This document shows positions 30,772-42,263 of a DNA stretch of 64,000 nt, piece after piece. How positions within the stretch are numbered: position 1 is the stretch's first letter; every line of letters starts with the position of its first letter. Source of the stretch: Azolla caroliniana (taxonomy: Eukaryota; Polypodiophyta); NCBI GenBank assembly GCA_043228905.1, contig JBHGNT010000013.1, forward strand, positions 5,270,001 through 5,334,000, in the 5' to 3' direction. The position numbers and the translations under genes are program-made. Under the pieces are notes generated by a model that worked only from the letters and a program-made list of their open reading frames with translations, ran no database searches and had not been told where the DNA came from.

Positions 30772-32086
30772 ATGTTTTCCATGCCGAATCTCTGGAGCAC
30801 CTTTGTCACTTATTTTTCGTGTGACAACCACAACAATTTCTTTGTTCAATCCTGAACAATGTGCATCCCCAAGATTTGCTTTGCCGGACCCATATCCTTC
30901 ATAAAAAACGATCTGCTTAAGGCCTTCTTCAGCACTTGGATCTTTGTATGATCCCGTCTGACAATCAATATGTTGTCCACGTACAATAGAAGGATGAGGA
31001 AATATCCTCTGTCGAATTTCTTCACAAATACACAGTGATCGGTCTGCGTTTTGTGGTACCCGTTGTAGGTAATGAAGGATTCAAATTTTCGGTACCATTT
31101 CCGAGGTGCTTGCTTCAACCCTTACAAACTCTTCCTTAATCCACATACTAGGTTCTCTTTACCTTTCTCTACAACTCCTTCCGGTTGGTGCATATAGATC
31201 TCCTCTAGATTTCAAGATCACCATACAAAAACGCCGTCTTGACATCCAATTGCTCGACCTCGAGATCCATGCTGGCCGCGATGCTCAACACGGTTCGAAT
31301 TGATGTCATCTTTACAACTAGGGCAAATATTTCGTCGAAATCGACATGCTTCTTCGGCTGAAAACCTTTTTTAACGATTCATGCTTTGTACCTGGGTGGA
31401 TTACCGCCATCTCCTGGTTTTAACTTGTATACCCATTTATTTTGAAGTGCCTTCTTTCCTCTCGGTAGTTCGGTTAGTTCATATGTGTGGTTCTCATGAA
31501 AAGAATTCATCTCCTGTTCCATGGCACTCAACTAGTTTCAGTTGTGGGTATCTTCCTTGGCTTCTTCAAAGCTTTCCGGCTCCCACTCATCGGTTAGCAG
31601 TACACGCTCTTCATCCGGAAATCTTCGGGGGGCTCTCCTTTCTCTTAGGGGATATCTACGGACTCCATTCGGCATGGTAGGTTCTTCTTTGACTTCTTCA
31701 GCCGATTCGAATTCGGTTCCTTGTTCAGTCGTTTCCCCTTGCTCTTCAGTCGGTTCTCGATTTTGCCGAGTATTAACTCGGCCGACTGGCTTAGATTCGA
31801 TTTCAATCAAATCGGCTTTTACTCGATTTGGCCGAGCGTCGACTCAGTTCGATTTGGTAGTTGGAGACTTATTCTCAATCTCCCAGTCAACTATTGTCTT
31901 TTCCTCCATGAAGACAATGTCGCGGCTAATCACTTTCTTCTCAGCTATGTTCCATAGCTGATAGCGAAATTTATCATTTCCGTAGCCGATAAATATGCAT
32001 GGCCATATTCTGGGTCCAACTTCCCCCTTTGGTCCTTTGCCACATGCACACAAGCAAGACAACTGAACACCCTCAAATGTCGGCAC
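30772..32086 (-). pseudogene. COP3 copy II integrase C-terminus and RT
   Basis: In minus order: HLRVFSCLACVHV-type start at 32086, CIFIGYGNDKFRYQLWN, IVFMEEKTIVDWEIENKS, the acidic linker ending YPLRERRAPRRFPDEERVLL (31.8-31.54 kb), a decayed RT N-terminus, then KQAPRKWYRKFESFITYNGY and LLLYVDNILIV. The RT catalytic YVDD is YVDN here, an inactivating change. MKDMGPAKQILGMHIVQD follows, ending in RFGMEN at the solo LTR. The first codons complete the integrase that stops at 58968 on the plus strand. Confidence 0.85.
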
Positions 32087-32178
32087 TATCAGGAATAGTA
32101 CTGAGACAGAGAAGAAATTAGTACTAAGAGAGGAATATTAGTACTAAGAGGAATAGAGGGCGTAGAACACTCGAGAGA

Positions 32179-32218
<40 letters not shown>

Positions 32219-32532
32219 CGTTGGTTTTTTAATCGTGAGGGTTCGAGCAATGATGATGACAACGATATATTATGTGAGAAGAATATACAAGGAGGCTTAA
32301 GACTAGCGTTGAACAGATTTGGTTCGAAATAATGCCTTGTGCCTCCTTTTAAAGTGTTGTCAGGAGTAGTCCTGAAGCTTCGAGAATGTTCCAAAGAAAT
32401 TTGGAATACACATGAATTTTTTGTAGTAAAACTTAAATAAAAATAATATCATACGTATTACAATAGATAGTGTAATGGTCAAGAGCTCGACCCATGTAAC
32501 ATAAGGTCATGGGTTAAAGTCTTGCCATATCA
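32087..32532 (-). repeat. CHR 3' LTR
   Basis: About 446 bp. Minus-strand start near TGATATGGCAAGAC, end CAGTACTATTCCTGATA. It matches the CHR LTR at 58969-59397 throughout (GGAACATTC, AGGCTTAAGAC, (GA)n, TTAGTACTAATATTCCTC). It holds (GA)n at 32172-32214 and a tRNA-like segment near 32466-32528. The next bases GTGCC (minus) before GACATTTGAGG are the putative right target duplication. Confidence 0.85.
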
Positions 32533-33395
32533 TGACCCTATTCTCCCTTTAAAACGACGAGTGTCACGAGTCCTTTTGGATTGACGACCCGGTTTATCAG
32601 GATATTGACGATGGAAGTCTTCAAGAAGAGCACGAGCATTGGTCACATTCTCTATTGGTTCCCAAGTATGCTCGCTGGGACTATATCCTAGCCAATTGAC
32701 TAAATAGTAGAGCTTGTTGTGAGCAATCTTGGAATCGAGGATGGCGGTAACCTCGTATTCAAGTCCATCTTCAAGTTCGATCGGGGGTGGAGGTTGTGGA
32801 ATAAGTCCTGGGATGGTACTGTCTTGACAGGGTTCGAGGAGAGAACTATGAAACACCGGATGTATGCGAAGTTGCGGGGGTAGATCGAGACGAAAATCAA
32901 CATCATTAATCTTTCCGATAATACGGAAAGGACCTAATTGCCGATAATCCAACTTCTCACATGGGCGAGTAGTCTGGATGTGTCGTCGTAGTAGCCATAC
33001 CCGATCTCCAATGTTAAAACTGGATGGAAGCCAATGATGATCCATGTAAACCTTGTGTGTTTGTTGAGCTTGTTGTAGATGAGTAGATAAATCTTCTTGT
33101 ATCTTGCGTAACCGCTCCAAATTATCCTTTGTGCAAGGATTTGTGGTTAACTCTAGGGTTTCAAATACACATCACCGACAGTGACAACCTGTATAAGCAC
33201 AAAATGGCATAAGTCTAGTCGATGAGTGGACAGAGTTATTATAGGAAAATTCAGCGAAGTGGAGAATATCCACCCAGTCATCTTGATGATAGCTTAGAAA
33301 GCACCGAAGATATTGCTCCAACATTTGATTTGTTCGTTCTGCTTGGCCATCGGTTTGTGGGTGGTAACCGGAGGAGTGGTCAACATGTTCGGCGT
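32533..33395 (-). pseudogene. CHR integrase C-terminal domain with chromodomain
   Basis: From 33395: SSGYHPQTDGQAERTNQMLE, DDWVDILHFAEFSYNNSVHS (integrase core end with catalytic Glu), a short frameshifted stretch, then an open 196-codon frame from 33120. That frame has GDRVWLLRRHIQTTRPCEKL, LGPFRIIGKINDVDFRLDLP and a chromodomain at residues ~120-172 (EYEVTAILDS, LVNWLGY, HTWEPIENV). The three aromatic cage positions (Tyr122, Trp143, Trp153) are present. Chromodomains of this type steer gypsy integration to marked chromatin. The ORF ends at the polypurine tract AAAGGGAGAATAGGG. Integrase sequence upstream of SSGYHPQ is absent. Confidence 0.85.
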
Positions 33396-34475
33396 TCACA
33401 AGTGGAAGGATCGCGCATTCCGCTTGTAGAATCTTCTTGAAAATATCCAAATATACCCTCTCTACAAAAACTGGATGCACTAGTATCACATGTTCCACAA
33501 CTTGATTAGAATTTGCAAATATAAAAATACATGATAGGTCTACGAGTGGAGATCATTAGAAATTCAAATAAGTTTGGACGTGTTGATAAGTTAATGTAGG
33601 CATAATAAAGTTCAACAATGGCTCAATATCTCACTAATGTGCGGCATGGGAAACACTAAGTTAAAGACTTATATTAATTTGGTAAGTTTTACAAAAATAT
33701 GAGGTGTACTTGTAACCATACTAATAAAATGAGTTATAATTTATACTTTGACCCATATACTCGCATGTATATAATTGTGGACAATGTAGGATAGTGCACT
33801 TTAGGATAATGTGATTGGAATAACTAACTTATTAAGGTATTTACTACTTGTATTTATAGTTGATCTAATCTATTCCTCAATTTGTTCGTATGGGATCAAA
33901 CCATATGTATATAATTGTGGACAATGTAAGACAATGAACTTTAGGATAATGTGGTGGAAATAACAAACCTATTAAGGCTTTCATACTTGTATTTAAAATT
34001 GATCTAATCTATTCCTTAGGTGATTCACATGGGATCAAACTCCGAACGATAACGTTAGTGGAACTACAAGCGTATAAAAACATGCGGATAACGCTAGTGG
34101 AACCATTATCAACACACTACACAATCTAAGCAACAATGGAAGAGAAACATAATAGTTTTAACAATAGAAGACAAAGATCCATAATAACAACATGGACAAT
34201 CATGGCAACAAGTCTACGACCATGTTATGTTAAGGTAAAGTTTGACCAAAATCAACCTTAATTTAAACTAATTCATGTTTCTCCATATTGGTAGTCAGCA
34301 ATGCACGCGGTGAAACCAATGTCATAAGTTTACTAACCAAGTATATAGAAATAAAATTGAAACATATAGAAGATTATAAAGAATAGAATCCACAAATTAA
34401 AGCCCAAAATCTGTATTAATAATGTGAATTCCAAACAATGCATTTCACGTTTTTGAAAGAGTCTATTACATAGCA
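33396..34475. other. AT-rich non-coding DNA
   Basis: No gene or element recognised except a tandem duplication (33766-34040). On the left it touches the broken CHR integrase, so this border is one candidate breakpoint of the inversion described in the findings. Confidence 0.5.
33766..34040. repeat. ~137-bp tandem duplication
   Basis: ATGTATATAATTGTGGACAA at 33767 recurs at 33904, followed in both by ACTTTAGGATAATGTG, TATTAAGG and GATCTAATCTATTCCT. Two diverged copies. Confidence 0.8.
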
Positions 34476-34775
34476 AGCAAATCGTCAATGTCATTTTCTT
34501 TTTCATCCTGTATAGAAGTCTCTTCGGCTATACATGCATTGTCTTCCCCCGTTAGCGGAGCCAATGAAATATCTTCTATAATCTCATCATCAAGCTCTAT
34601 TAGCTCCCCCGATTCCCCGGCTAACGGAGGAATAGGCTCTCGTGAAGCAGGTTGAAACCTTTCGGTATCAACGAGGTTCTTTGCACCGACCTCCTGGTCC
34701 TAGTCTGGGCACTCCCACAAAGCCTTAATCCTCATGTTTATAAATATAACTTGCTCCTCGTCCTTGTCTCTTAAG
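34476..34775 (-). pseudogene. Acidic ORF remnant, unrecognised
   Basis: A minus-strand frame reads EQVIFINMRIKALWECPD, a stop, then DQEVGAKNLVDTERFQPASR, EPIPPLAGESGELIELDDEI and ends KENDIDDLLAM with a stop near 34476. The acidic, Pro-containing C-terminus with a Trp before it resembles the tail of some DNA-transposase (hAT-like) proteins, but no catalytic motif is available. This is only a suggestion. Confidence 0.25.
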
Positions 34776-34821
34776 AATTAAGTAAGTAATTAAGTAAGGG
34801 TTAATTAGTACCTAATTATGT

Positions 34822-35220
34822 GATTAGTTGATAAGTGGAAGATTAAGTGATATGTGTGTGTATGTGTGTGAGAGGAAGAGAGAGAGAGAGAGATATACAC
34901 TTATGCACAACACAAGATGGGGGATGAGTAACTATATTAAGTTAGCATTATCATCATCATCATCAAATACAAAAATACCCACAATGAGGTATATATACAT
35001 CTCATGTGCAAAGGTGCACATGTGTGAGTAGAATATAGGTACTAATGTTTAAGTCCTATATTAAATGTACTTAGGAGTGGAGGATCTAGAATATCCCACT
35101 TAAGTACAAGGTCCTATTTAAGGTGTTATAGTAAACACTTCTAACTAGATTCTATCTAGGTAACTACAAAGTTACATGGTTGACTAACTAACTAAACTAA
35201 GTTGAGCTTGATCTCTCAAC
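34822..35220 (-). repeat. Divergent COP1-like 3' LTR
   Basis: The right end GTTGAGCTTGATCTCTCAACA mirrors the TGTTGAGAGA(T)CAAGCTC start of COP1 LTRs, followed by the purine tract (minus) CTTGAGGGGGC. A GA run (34876-34891) sits where COP1 LTRs have one. The middle is not alignable by eye, so it is a distinct subfamily. The left boundary is uncertain. Confidence 0.55.
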
Positions 35221-35429
35221 ATGCCCCCTCAAGCTCAAGTGTGAGGCGTCCGAAATTCGTTTTAGCTTTCGTCGGCTTCGTGTGCTATTTTCCGGCCTTC
35301 GGCTTTCTTCGGCCTTTCCGAGGCAATCTCGGGTCCTCCCCCTCAAGCTGGTGACAAAGGCTTGTAGTGTGTGGGCGAAGGTTACTTCCACCCATTGTGG
35401 GTTACGAGCCGCTGTCGTGAAAATCCATC
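35221..35429 (-). pseudogene. Remnant of COP1-like 3' internal region
   Basis: A short stretch upstream (minus) of the polypurine tract, ending at 35414. There TGTCGTGAAAATCC, identical to the outermost bases of the solo LTR at 30771 read on the minus strand, forms the border with COP1 copy II. It looks like a scar from an LTR-end recombination. Confidence 0.35.
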
Positions 35430-36175
35430 ACCGTGCAGAGCCGGCAAGTAGTGAAGACTCAATCGTGCAGTCCCCGCACAAGGATCCGAAGAGATGGTTT
35501 ACGCGCAAGGAGAACACAAAGAAGATGTTGTCAGAGTACGATACCGGCCGTGCTGAGTCAGATCGTAGTCAATCTAACGCCGAATGAATCGAAAAGCAAC
35601 CTCCGAGGAGGAGGTAGAAATCTGCCGAGAAGGCCACGAAATCGGCAAATCAAGAATTATTCCAATACACCCGCCTGAAGAACCCTGTCATCATGTACCA
35701 ATATAATGATTACATGGCATATCATTATGCGTACATGACCAAAGTGGCGGAGATACACAAGCTGGAGGGCTATGCGGAGACGAAAAAGGACGCAAATTGG
35801 TGTGCTGCCATGGAGGAAGAGATGCGCGCATTGACAGAAAATGAGACTTGGGAGCCGGTTGACGCCCCCAACGGTGTGAAGCTGATCGGATTTAGGTGGG
35901 TGTACAAGGTAAAGTACAATGCTAACGGCTTCGTCAACCAATATAAGACCCGACTGGTTGCCAAGGGCTATGCGCAACAACACGACATCGATTATGATGA
36001 GATATTTGCGCTGGTTGCAAAGATGACGATTGTTTGTGTGTTGTTGTCTGTGTGTAGTAAAGAATGTGTTCAGACAAGAAGAGCTTGAGGATCAGGTGTA
36101 AATGCTACAACCCCTCGGATTTCTATCAGAATTGAACATGTCGGATGTCTGCCGACTGAAGAAGCCCCTCTACGG
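35430..36175 (+). pseudogene. COP1 copy II: linker and RT N-terminal half
   Basis: Starts in the integrase-RT linker (EPASSEDSIVQSPHKDPKRW), then [87 protein letters not shown] and a decayed segment to CLPTEEAPLYG. It is cut at 36175 by GAGX-B and resumes at 45289. It aligns closely with 7825-8424 of copy I, including the position where COP3 enters. Confidence 0.85.
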
Positions 36176-36705
36176 TGTCGTGTTACTACGCGTGTGCGTG
36201 TAGAAGTGGCGGGACCACGGGGGTCTCGAACTAGGGAGTAGAGGAGAAAGAATAAGATATGATTTGGAAGCTTAGCTCAAGAGGAGAAGAAGAAAGAATA
36301 AGACCATGACATAGAAGGAGGGATCGGCGGAGGCAAGATGCTCAACAAATTATATTAAAACAAACGAATGATTACAGCAATGGTGGCCGCATGGGCCACA
36401 CCAAACGACTATGAGAAAACCCTAACCGAGGATGATTAAGGAAACCCTAAACGAAACCCTAACCCTAAAACGGTAAGAACTCTAGACTAAGTCGTATACC
36501 TCTCATACGCAAAATAGGCAACCCCTTCATAAGTGACCCCTCCCTTCCTTTTATAGCCCAAGGAGGGAGGGACCTTACAATGTGGGATAAAATTTCCCCT
36601 CTTATTTCTATACACCATTTTCTAGTATACATGTGCACATGTTGCACACCACCGACTTCCCCATTCCACCCTGGTTTCACACCGTAGCCGGAAATCTTCA
36701 CGACA
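36176..36705 (-). repeat. GAGX-B 3' LTR
   Basis: 530 bp. Plus-strand ends TGTCGTGTTACTACGCG and ATCTTCACGACA. TATA box CCTTTTATAG at about 36549 (minus). Telo-like AACCCTAA motifs at 36417-36470. The adjacent purine tract (minus GGTAGGGGTGGA, 36706-36717) is conserved with copy A. Confidence 0.88.
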
Positions 36706-36765
36706 TCCACCCCTACCAAACCACACGTCCATCGGTACGTGCCAAGAAAGGAAAAGGGTGAGAGA

Positions 36766-39380
36766 TTTCAGCGACGGTGATCAACCGGGTTCTTCACCTT
36801 CCTGGCACCCGACCGTCTTGCCGGTTCCTTGCCGGTGCCGATCCATCTTGCCGGTTCCTTACCGGCGCCGACCCGCCGTCTCCATCCGATCCACCATATC
36901 TGACGTTCGCGCCTTCCTTCCCGATCGGTCCTCCCGAACGACGTTGCCGACTCGGTCACCCCGACTTTGTCTGCCACGTATGTTCTCCGATTGGGCCCCC
37001 GGTCATTCCGATCGCACGTCGGATTCTGGTACCGCGTACCGCGTGTGTCCCTCCTTTGGTTCGACCGTCTCCTCTTGTCGAATACCTCATGCCGACTCCT
37101 TCCATCCCACACTCTGCTTCCGTAGGCTCTTTTTGTGTGTTGTTGTCGTCCACCGAATGCGCGCTCGTTCTTCGGTCCTTACGTGACCCCATTATGTGCT
37201 CCTCGCTTCTCCCTCGCTCGCCGTGCTCTCTTGCGGTAGAGCATGCCTCCATCCCATCCTCCGTGTCGGTGTCCTTCGCAGCTCTCGTTACCGCTTCATC
37301 CCGACTCACACCCTTTTTGCCCGCTTGGCCTTGCATGCCACATGGGAAGTCGCGCTTCCTCTTCCCGGCGCGTAGCCCGTTGCTCTCCACGCACCTTCTC
37401 CATTTCTCAAGACATAGCCTTCCGTGCTCGCCGATCATCCGTTGATACCAGCACCTCACCGCTCTGTCTCTCGCTGCGTACATTCCTCGCAAAGGCTCGA
37501 TCGGTTCGTCATTGCCGGTCACTTGTTGCCACTCTTCTGGGTGCATGATTGCTTCCCGGCCCTTCTCCGGCCGTAATGCATGCTTCACTTCACGCTCTTT
37601 ACTCGCCGTGGTCCCGACCTCCATGTCGGCCTCTTCTTCCTTTTTCGTCGTAGACCCTTCCGTCTCCGCTCGGCCATCTTGGTTGTGCTCGTCCGTCTTC
37701 ATGCACCGGGTACCCGTTCCGGTACCTGTTCCCAACCCGCCGTCTCTCCAGTTTTATGTTGATCCGCAACCGCCGAAGTCTCTAGAATAGGCAGGGAGGG
37801 TCCCTCTTGCTCTCGGACTCTCACCGATCCGTACTCGTCATGCCCGGTTAGCCTCCTTCTCGCTGTCACCGGCTCCCATCGTAACCGTAACCAGCCGGTA
37901 AGGAGTCGATCAGACAATCCCGGCTTCTTTCGGTTTGGGCCCGGTTGACCGGCCCCCACTTCACTTTTCTTCCACTTCGTCTTTTGATCGAGTCGGTCCC
38001 TGACTCTCTCCTCTTTGCTGCTCTCGACATCTCCGTCGGTCCTCTTGGATATGCCCGTTCCGGACCTCGCATCCTCATCTTTGTACGTGTTCGCTCCGGG
38101 CCACGCCTCCTCACGGCCACCACCCTTCTCTCCGGTGTTATGTTGGCATTCGAGCGCAACCGCCATAGTCTCCGGCCCCAGTGTCGAGGGGTCTTGCCTC
38201 CGTCCACTACGATCCTCGTCGTCGTCTCGGTTTCCCACCTTGCCGCCGCCACCGCCCATTGCTCTAGGTCTCACGCCGGCACTCAGACCGACCGCCGGAG
38301 CCTCTAGGACCGGTGTGGGTAAGGACCCAGTACCGCCGCTCGTTGTGTCCGTAGCCGCCTCCGTCTGGACGTTGTTGTCCGCAACTACCCTGCCTCCGAT
38401 CGCGCAAGCCTCGATTACGCTTGCCGCCGTCTCTTCCATGTCGTCGTCTCGGTTGCCCATCTTGCCGCTGCCACCGCCCGTCGCTCTAGGTCTCACGCCG
38501 GCACTCGGGCCAACCACCAAAGCCTCTAGGACCGGTGTGTCTAAGGTCGTGGCCCCGCCGCTCTCCGATCACCTCCGACCTGACTCCATAATAAGCCCTT
38601 CTTCGGCTTCGATTTTCGCCTTCACAAGCTCGCATGCCTCCCGTATTAGCACTTCTAGGTCGAGCTCCTCCGAAACATTTTGTGTTGAGCTCTCTCCCAG
38701 CGGTAGTGCGTAGTCACTGGCCGCTCTCTCTTCTCCGCTGCTCACGGGCCGTGTTGTGGCCGACTGCCTCGCATCATGTTACTGGCATACCCATTCCACT
38801 TCGTACCACTCCTCGGTGAGACCATGTGTTCCATAATCATCTTGAAGCTCAAATAAGATGTCCATCCTCTCCTCATGATGGACCGTCTTCAAAAATAGGA
38901 GGACTTTGTCCACCCCACCGATCTCCGTTCCCACTCCAAGGGTTGAGAGAAATGACACTCAAACTCTCGGAATGCTTCCATCGCACTGCGATGATGCCTC
39001 GCCGACGCCACCCACCGATCGAACTCATGTCGAGCTCTTCCTTCTAGTTCCGCGTACCCGTACGCCTCCAATAGAGCTCCCTCAAAGGACTCCCACGATT
39101 CGTGAGCTTCTCGGAGCTCCTTGACCTCCTCATATCTTGATACGGCAGCCACTTGACAAAAAAAATCTAGCCTTGTCGCTTCGTCCACACCCCGCTTCAT
39201 CATTTCGGCATTATAAGCTCTCAAAAATGTTGGGACCTCATTCCCATTGAACCGGCCAACTCGATCGACCACCCTTTCAACGGCTTGTTGAGCTGCATCT
39301 CGCTTCGTCATCTTCCTTCCAGATTCCATCACGATCTTTGCCATCAATTCCTTGAAGTCAAAGTCTTCTTCCATGTCCAT
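36766..39380 (-). pseudogene. GAGX-B gag-repeat protein, frameshifted
   Basis: Starts MDMEEDFDFKELMAKIVMES at 39380, with the capsid-like part VGRFNGNEVPTFLRAYNAEM, EVKELREAHESWESFEGALL and a segment absent from copy A (HEFDRWVASARHHRSAMEAF, EFECHFSQPLEW). A frame break at about 38889 leads to SSTQNVSEELDLEVLIREAC, then the repeat region at 38520-37699 (SLPTPVLEAPAVGLSAGVRP, GGGGGKVGNRDDDED). The C-terminal module is at 37735-36956 (RAVRCWYQRMIGEHGRLC, GKRKRDFPCGMQGQ), present once. Copy B keeps the CGA codon that is TGA in copy A, showing the longer N-terminus is ancestral. Confidence 0.7.
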
Positions 39381-39417
39381 GCTCCCTTGCCGCCCTTCAT
39401 GTTGGGTTCACCAAATA

Positions 39418-39607
39418 TGTCGTGTTACTACGCGGGGTCGTGTAGAAGGGGCGGGACCACGGGGGTCTCAAACTAAGGAGTAGAGGAGAAATAATAAGCT
39501 TTGATTTGGAAGCTTAGCTCAAGAGGAGAAGGGGAAAGAATAAGACCATGACATAGAAGGAGAGATCGGTGGAGGCAAGATGCTCAACAAGTTATATTAA
39601 AACAAAC
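39418..39607 (-). repeat. GAGX-B 5' LTR, distal part
   Basis: TGTCGTGTTACTACGCGGGG...TATATTAAAACAAAC, matching 36176-36361 of the other LTR. It follows the conserved candidate primer-site region (minus TTTGGTGAACCCAAC, 39402-39415). Interrupted at 39607 by COP1-c. Confidence 0.85.
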
Positions 39608-40050
39608 TGAAAAGAATTGCGTGCGGAAGCAATATAGGAAAACCGAACAACAGAAAACACAGGTTTAATGGAAAGCTTAGGTTTGCATAGTACGCACGGG
39701 AGAGACAGAGAGAGAGAGTAAAACACAGAACTTAATTCAAAAAATAATAGTCAATCTGTACATAGGATGTGCTCAGTGAGCACTTTTATACAAGCCTTGA
39801 CAATTGGGCTGACACAAGTACTGACAGTACTTGACTGCTCATAAATTAGCTTCGACTCTTTCTCCCAAAACTATTCCTTACGAGGAATATCTCTCTAACA
39901 GCCTTTCGGTTTACGCACCGATACGGCCTTCATACGCACCGGTTTACACACCCGTTCTACGCACCGGTCCGGCCTAACTGATCGGTCCCAACCGATCTAG
40001 TCCCTGACTTGCTCAGCCGATCCGGCCGATGTTGAGCTTCTCTCTTAACA
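39608..40050 (-). repeat. COP1-c 3' LTR
   Basis: 443 bp. Plus-strand ends TGAAAAGAATTGCGTGCGG and CTTCTCTCTTAACA. The polypurine tract CTTGAGGGGGAG (minus) lies at 40051-40062. Confidence 0.88.
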
Positions 40051-40062
40051 CTCCCCCTCAAG

Positions 40063-40548
40063 GTCAACTTGAGGTTCCATCTGCTCCGCCGGATCTATGC
40101 TCCGGCTTCTCCCGACTCCACGCCACGCCTTGCTCGCGCTCCTCGGCCTGTTCGACGCCGCGCAGTTAGACCCTTCCGGTCAGCTTGTCTGCTCCCACGA
40201 CCGTTCTCAGCTTCCTTGATGTTGCGGTGTTGGTGCATCTTATGCCGCCTTCTCTTCCGCTTGGCCCTTGGTTGATTAAGCGTATCCGAATCAAACATCT
40301 GAACCGACTCGGCTACCTCCGATCGGTTTTCGCTCTCGTCCGAGTTGAATGTCTCGAACTCTTCTTCGGTCTTCTCACCCTTGACGGCTTCATCTCCCCC
40401 ATGCTTGGTTGGCTTCGGCTCTTTCTTCCAGCTGCTCCCTTTGTGTCCGCTTTTGGACTCTTCCGCGGGTCCACCCTCGGCTTCCTCAGCCGATCCCAAA
40501 TCGAATTCATCATCTGACTCGGTGTCGCGGTCTTCTCTCCCCCTTAAG
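40063..40548 (-). pseudogene. COP1-c accessory C-terminal extension
   Basis: In frame with RNase H the product continues past LGLHHLDVPNLRGR for about 155 residues. First an acidic part (DRDTESDDEFDLGSAEEAEG, EEFETFNSDESENR), then a basic part (RAKRKRRRHKMHQH, TARRRTGRGARARRG). It lies between two purine tracts (40535-40548 and 40051-40062). Most copia elements end within a few residues of the first such tract, so this is extra. An accessory or nucleic-acid-binding role is inference. It is open here, unlike the decayed homologues at 25.1 and 56.4 kb. Confidence 0.6.
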
Positions 40549-41507
40549 TTTGGCACGTCGAGGTGATGCAACCCAAGCGCACCCGAGAATTGCCGCAACT
40601 TGTCTAGACCAAGAGTCTTGGTGAAGATGTCGATGGGTTGCCAATCCGTTGAAACATACTGAAGTTCGACTTCATCGGAGAGAACATGCTCTTGGACGAA
40701 ATGGTAGTACACCTCAATGTGCTTAGTCCGAGCATGGAAAACAGGGTTCTTGGCAAGCTGGATGCTTCTGAGGTTGTCGCAATAGATCATCGTCGGATCG
40801 GACACCTCCCCTGCAGGTCCGTAAGTAGCTGTTTCAACCATATGGCTTCGCATGTTGCGATAGCCGCTCCTCGGTACTCAGCTTCGGTGCTCGATAGTGC
40901 AACTATCGGCTACTTCTTACTACTCCACGCGATCATGGCACTCCCAAGAGAGAACACGTATCCGGATGTGGATCGGCGATCGGCAGCGTTGCCAGCCCAA
41001 TCAGCGTCGATGTAGCCGACCAACGGTGAGGCTGTACCAGTCCGATATAGCAATCCCCGGTCCTTAGTGCCGCTTACGTACCGCAGTATGCGTTGCGCAC
41101 ACTAAAGGTGCTCCTCGGTAGGTCGCACCATGAACTAACTGAGCACCCCGACCGAATAACTAAGATCGGGTCGGGTGATGGTCAAGTATATGAGGCTTCC
41201 GACTATCTGTCGGAATCTCGTCGGGTCACATACCTTGCCGGACTCAGGGCGAAGCTTGATGGTTCTATCCAGAGGAGTCGAGACGGACTTACAGTCTGCC
41301 ATCCCGAATTTGAGTAGCATATTCAGTGCGTAATGAAGTTGGCTGATCTGTATGCCTTCGGGGGTGCGGATCACTTCGATCCCGAGGAAGTAATGAAGGT
41401 CCCCCAGATCCTTCATCTCGAATGATGCCGCAAGCTGGAGCATCACGCGGTCGATTTCACCTAGGTCGGCGCCGGTGATGACCAAGTCATCAACATATAG
41501 TAAAATA
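40549..41507 (-). pseudogene. COP1-c RNase H and RT C-terminal part
   Basis: From 41507: SILLYVDDLVITGADLGEID (catalytic YVDD intact), MKDLGDLHYFLGIEVIRTPE, HYALNMLLKFGMADCKSVST, SLIYLTITRPDLSYSVGVLS, then a frame break. RNase H follows: MIYCDNLRSIQLAKNPVFHA with catalytic Asp, TKHIEVYYHFVQEHVLSDEV and DIFTKTLGLDKLRQFSGALG. Two or more frameshifts and stops lie between 40.86 and 41.14 kb. Confidence 0.88.
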
Positions 41508-42150
41508 CTAACCGACCCGAGTTGACCCTTTCCGGATGAACAGGGAAGAGTCTGATTGTGACGTTACAAAGCCCATCCGACGCAGTTGCTGTGTGATCTT
41601 CGCGTTCCAGGCACGTAGGGCTAGCTTTAGTCCGTCAAGGGACTTCTTCAATCGGCACACTGCCGAAGTGTTCGTTCTTGAGTGAAATCCAGGGGGTTGT
41701 ACCATGTACACCTGTTCCTCAAGCTCACCTTGCAGGAAAGCATTCTTTACATCCATCTGATGTAAGTGCCACTCCTTTGCCGCAGCTATCGCGAGAAAAA
41801 CACAGACGGTCATCATCTTCGCGACCGGCGCAAATGTCTCATCGTAGTCGATGCCGTGTTTCTACGCGTAGCCTTTTGCCACTAACCGGACCTTGTATCG
41901 GTTGACTGAGCCGTCGGTGTTGTACTTGACCTTGTACACCCACCTACATCCGATCGGCTTCACACCCTTTGGTGCATCAACCAGGTCCCAAGTTTCGTTT
42001 TCCGCCAATGCGTGCATCTCTTCCTCCATTGCGGCGTACCAATTCGCGTCCTTAGCCGCTTCTGCGTACCTCTTTGGCTCACGCACTTCCGCTACATGGG
42101 TCATGTACGCATAATGATGCGCCATGTACTCGTTGTGTCCGAACCGCACA
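41508..42150 (-). pseudogene. COP1-c RT N-terminal part
   Basis: [69 protein letters not shown], one stop, [75 protein letters not shown]. It contains the uninterrupted MGFV site into which COP3 inserted in the two other COP1 copies. Only one stop and one frameshift. Confidence 0.88.
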
Positions 42151-42263
42151 ACTGGGTTCTTCTGGCGGGTAGATTGGCGTAATCAGTCTTTAGCCGATGT
42201 CGAGGTCTTCTCGGCTGACGCGAACTTCGCTCCATCACGGCTTCCCTCGGAGTCGGATTCGCG

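Noticed and set aside
32172-32394. Ser/Leu-repeat frames over (GA)n tracts
   Set aside because: Translated microsatellite sequence in an LTR leader; no coding evidence.
32087-33395. CHR 3' half as an independent second insertion
   Set aside because: Its insertion point in COP3 is the exact continuation of the point where the CHR 5' half enters at 58968, with compatible 5-bp flanks, and it carries only the domains the other half lacks.
35415-35438. A complete LTR element at the 5' border of COP1 copy II
   Set aside because: Only about 14-24 bases match the solo LTR terminus; no second end or internal sequence was found, so it was kept only as a scar.
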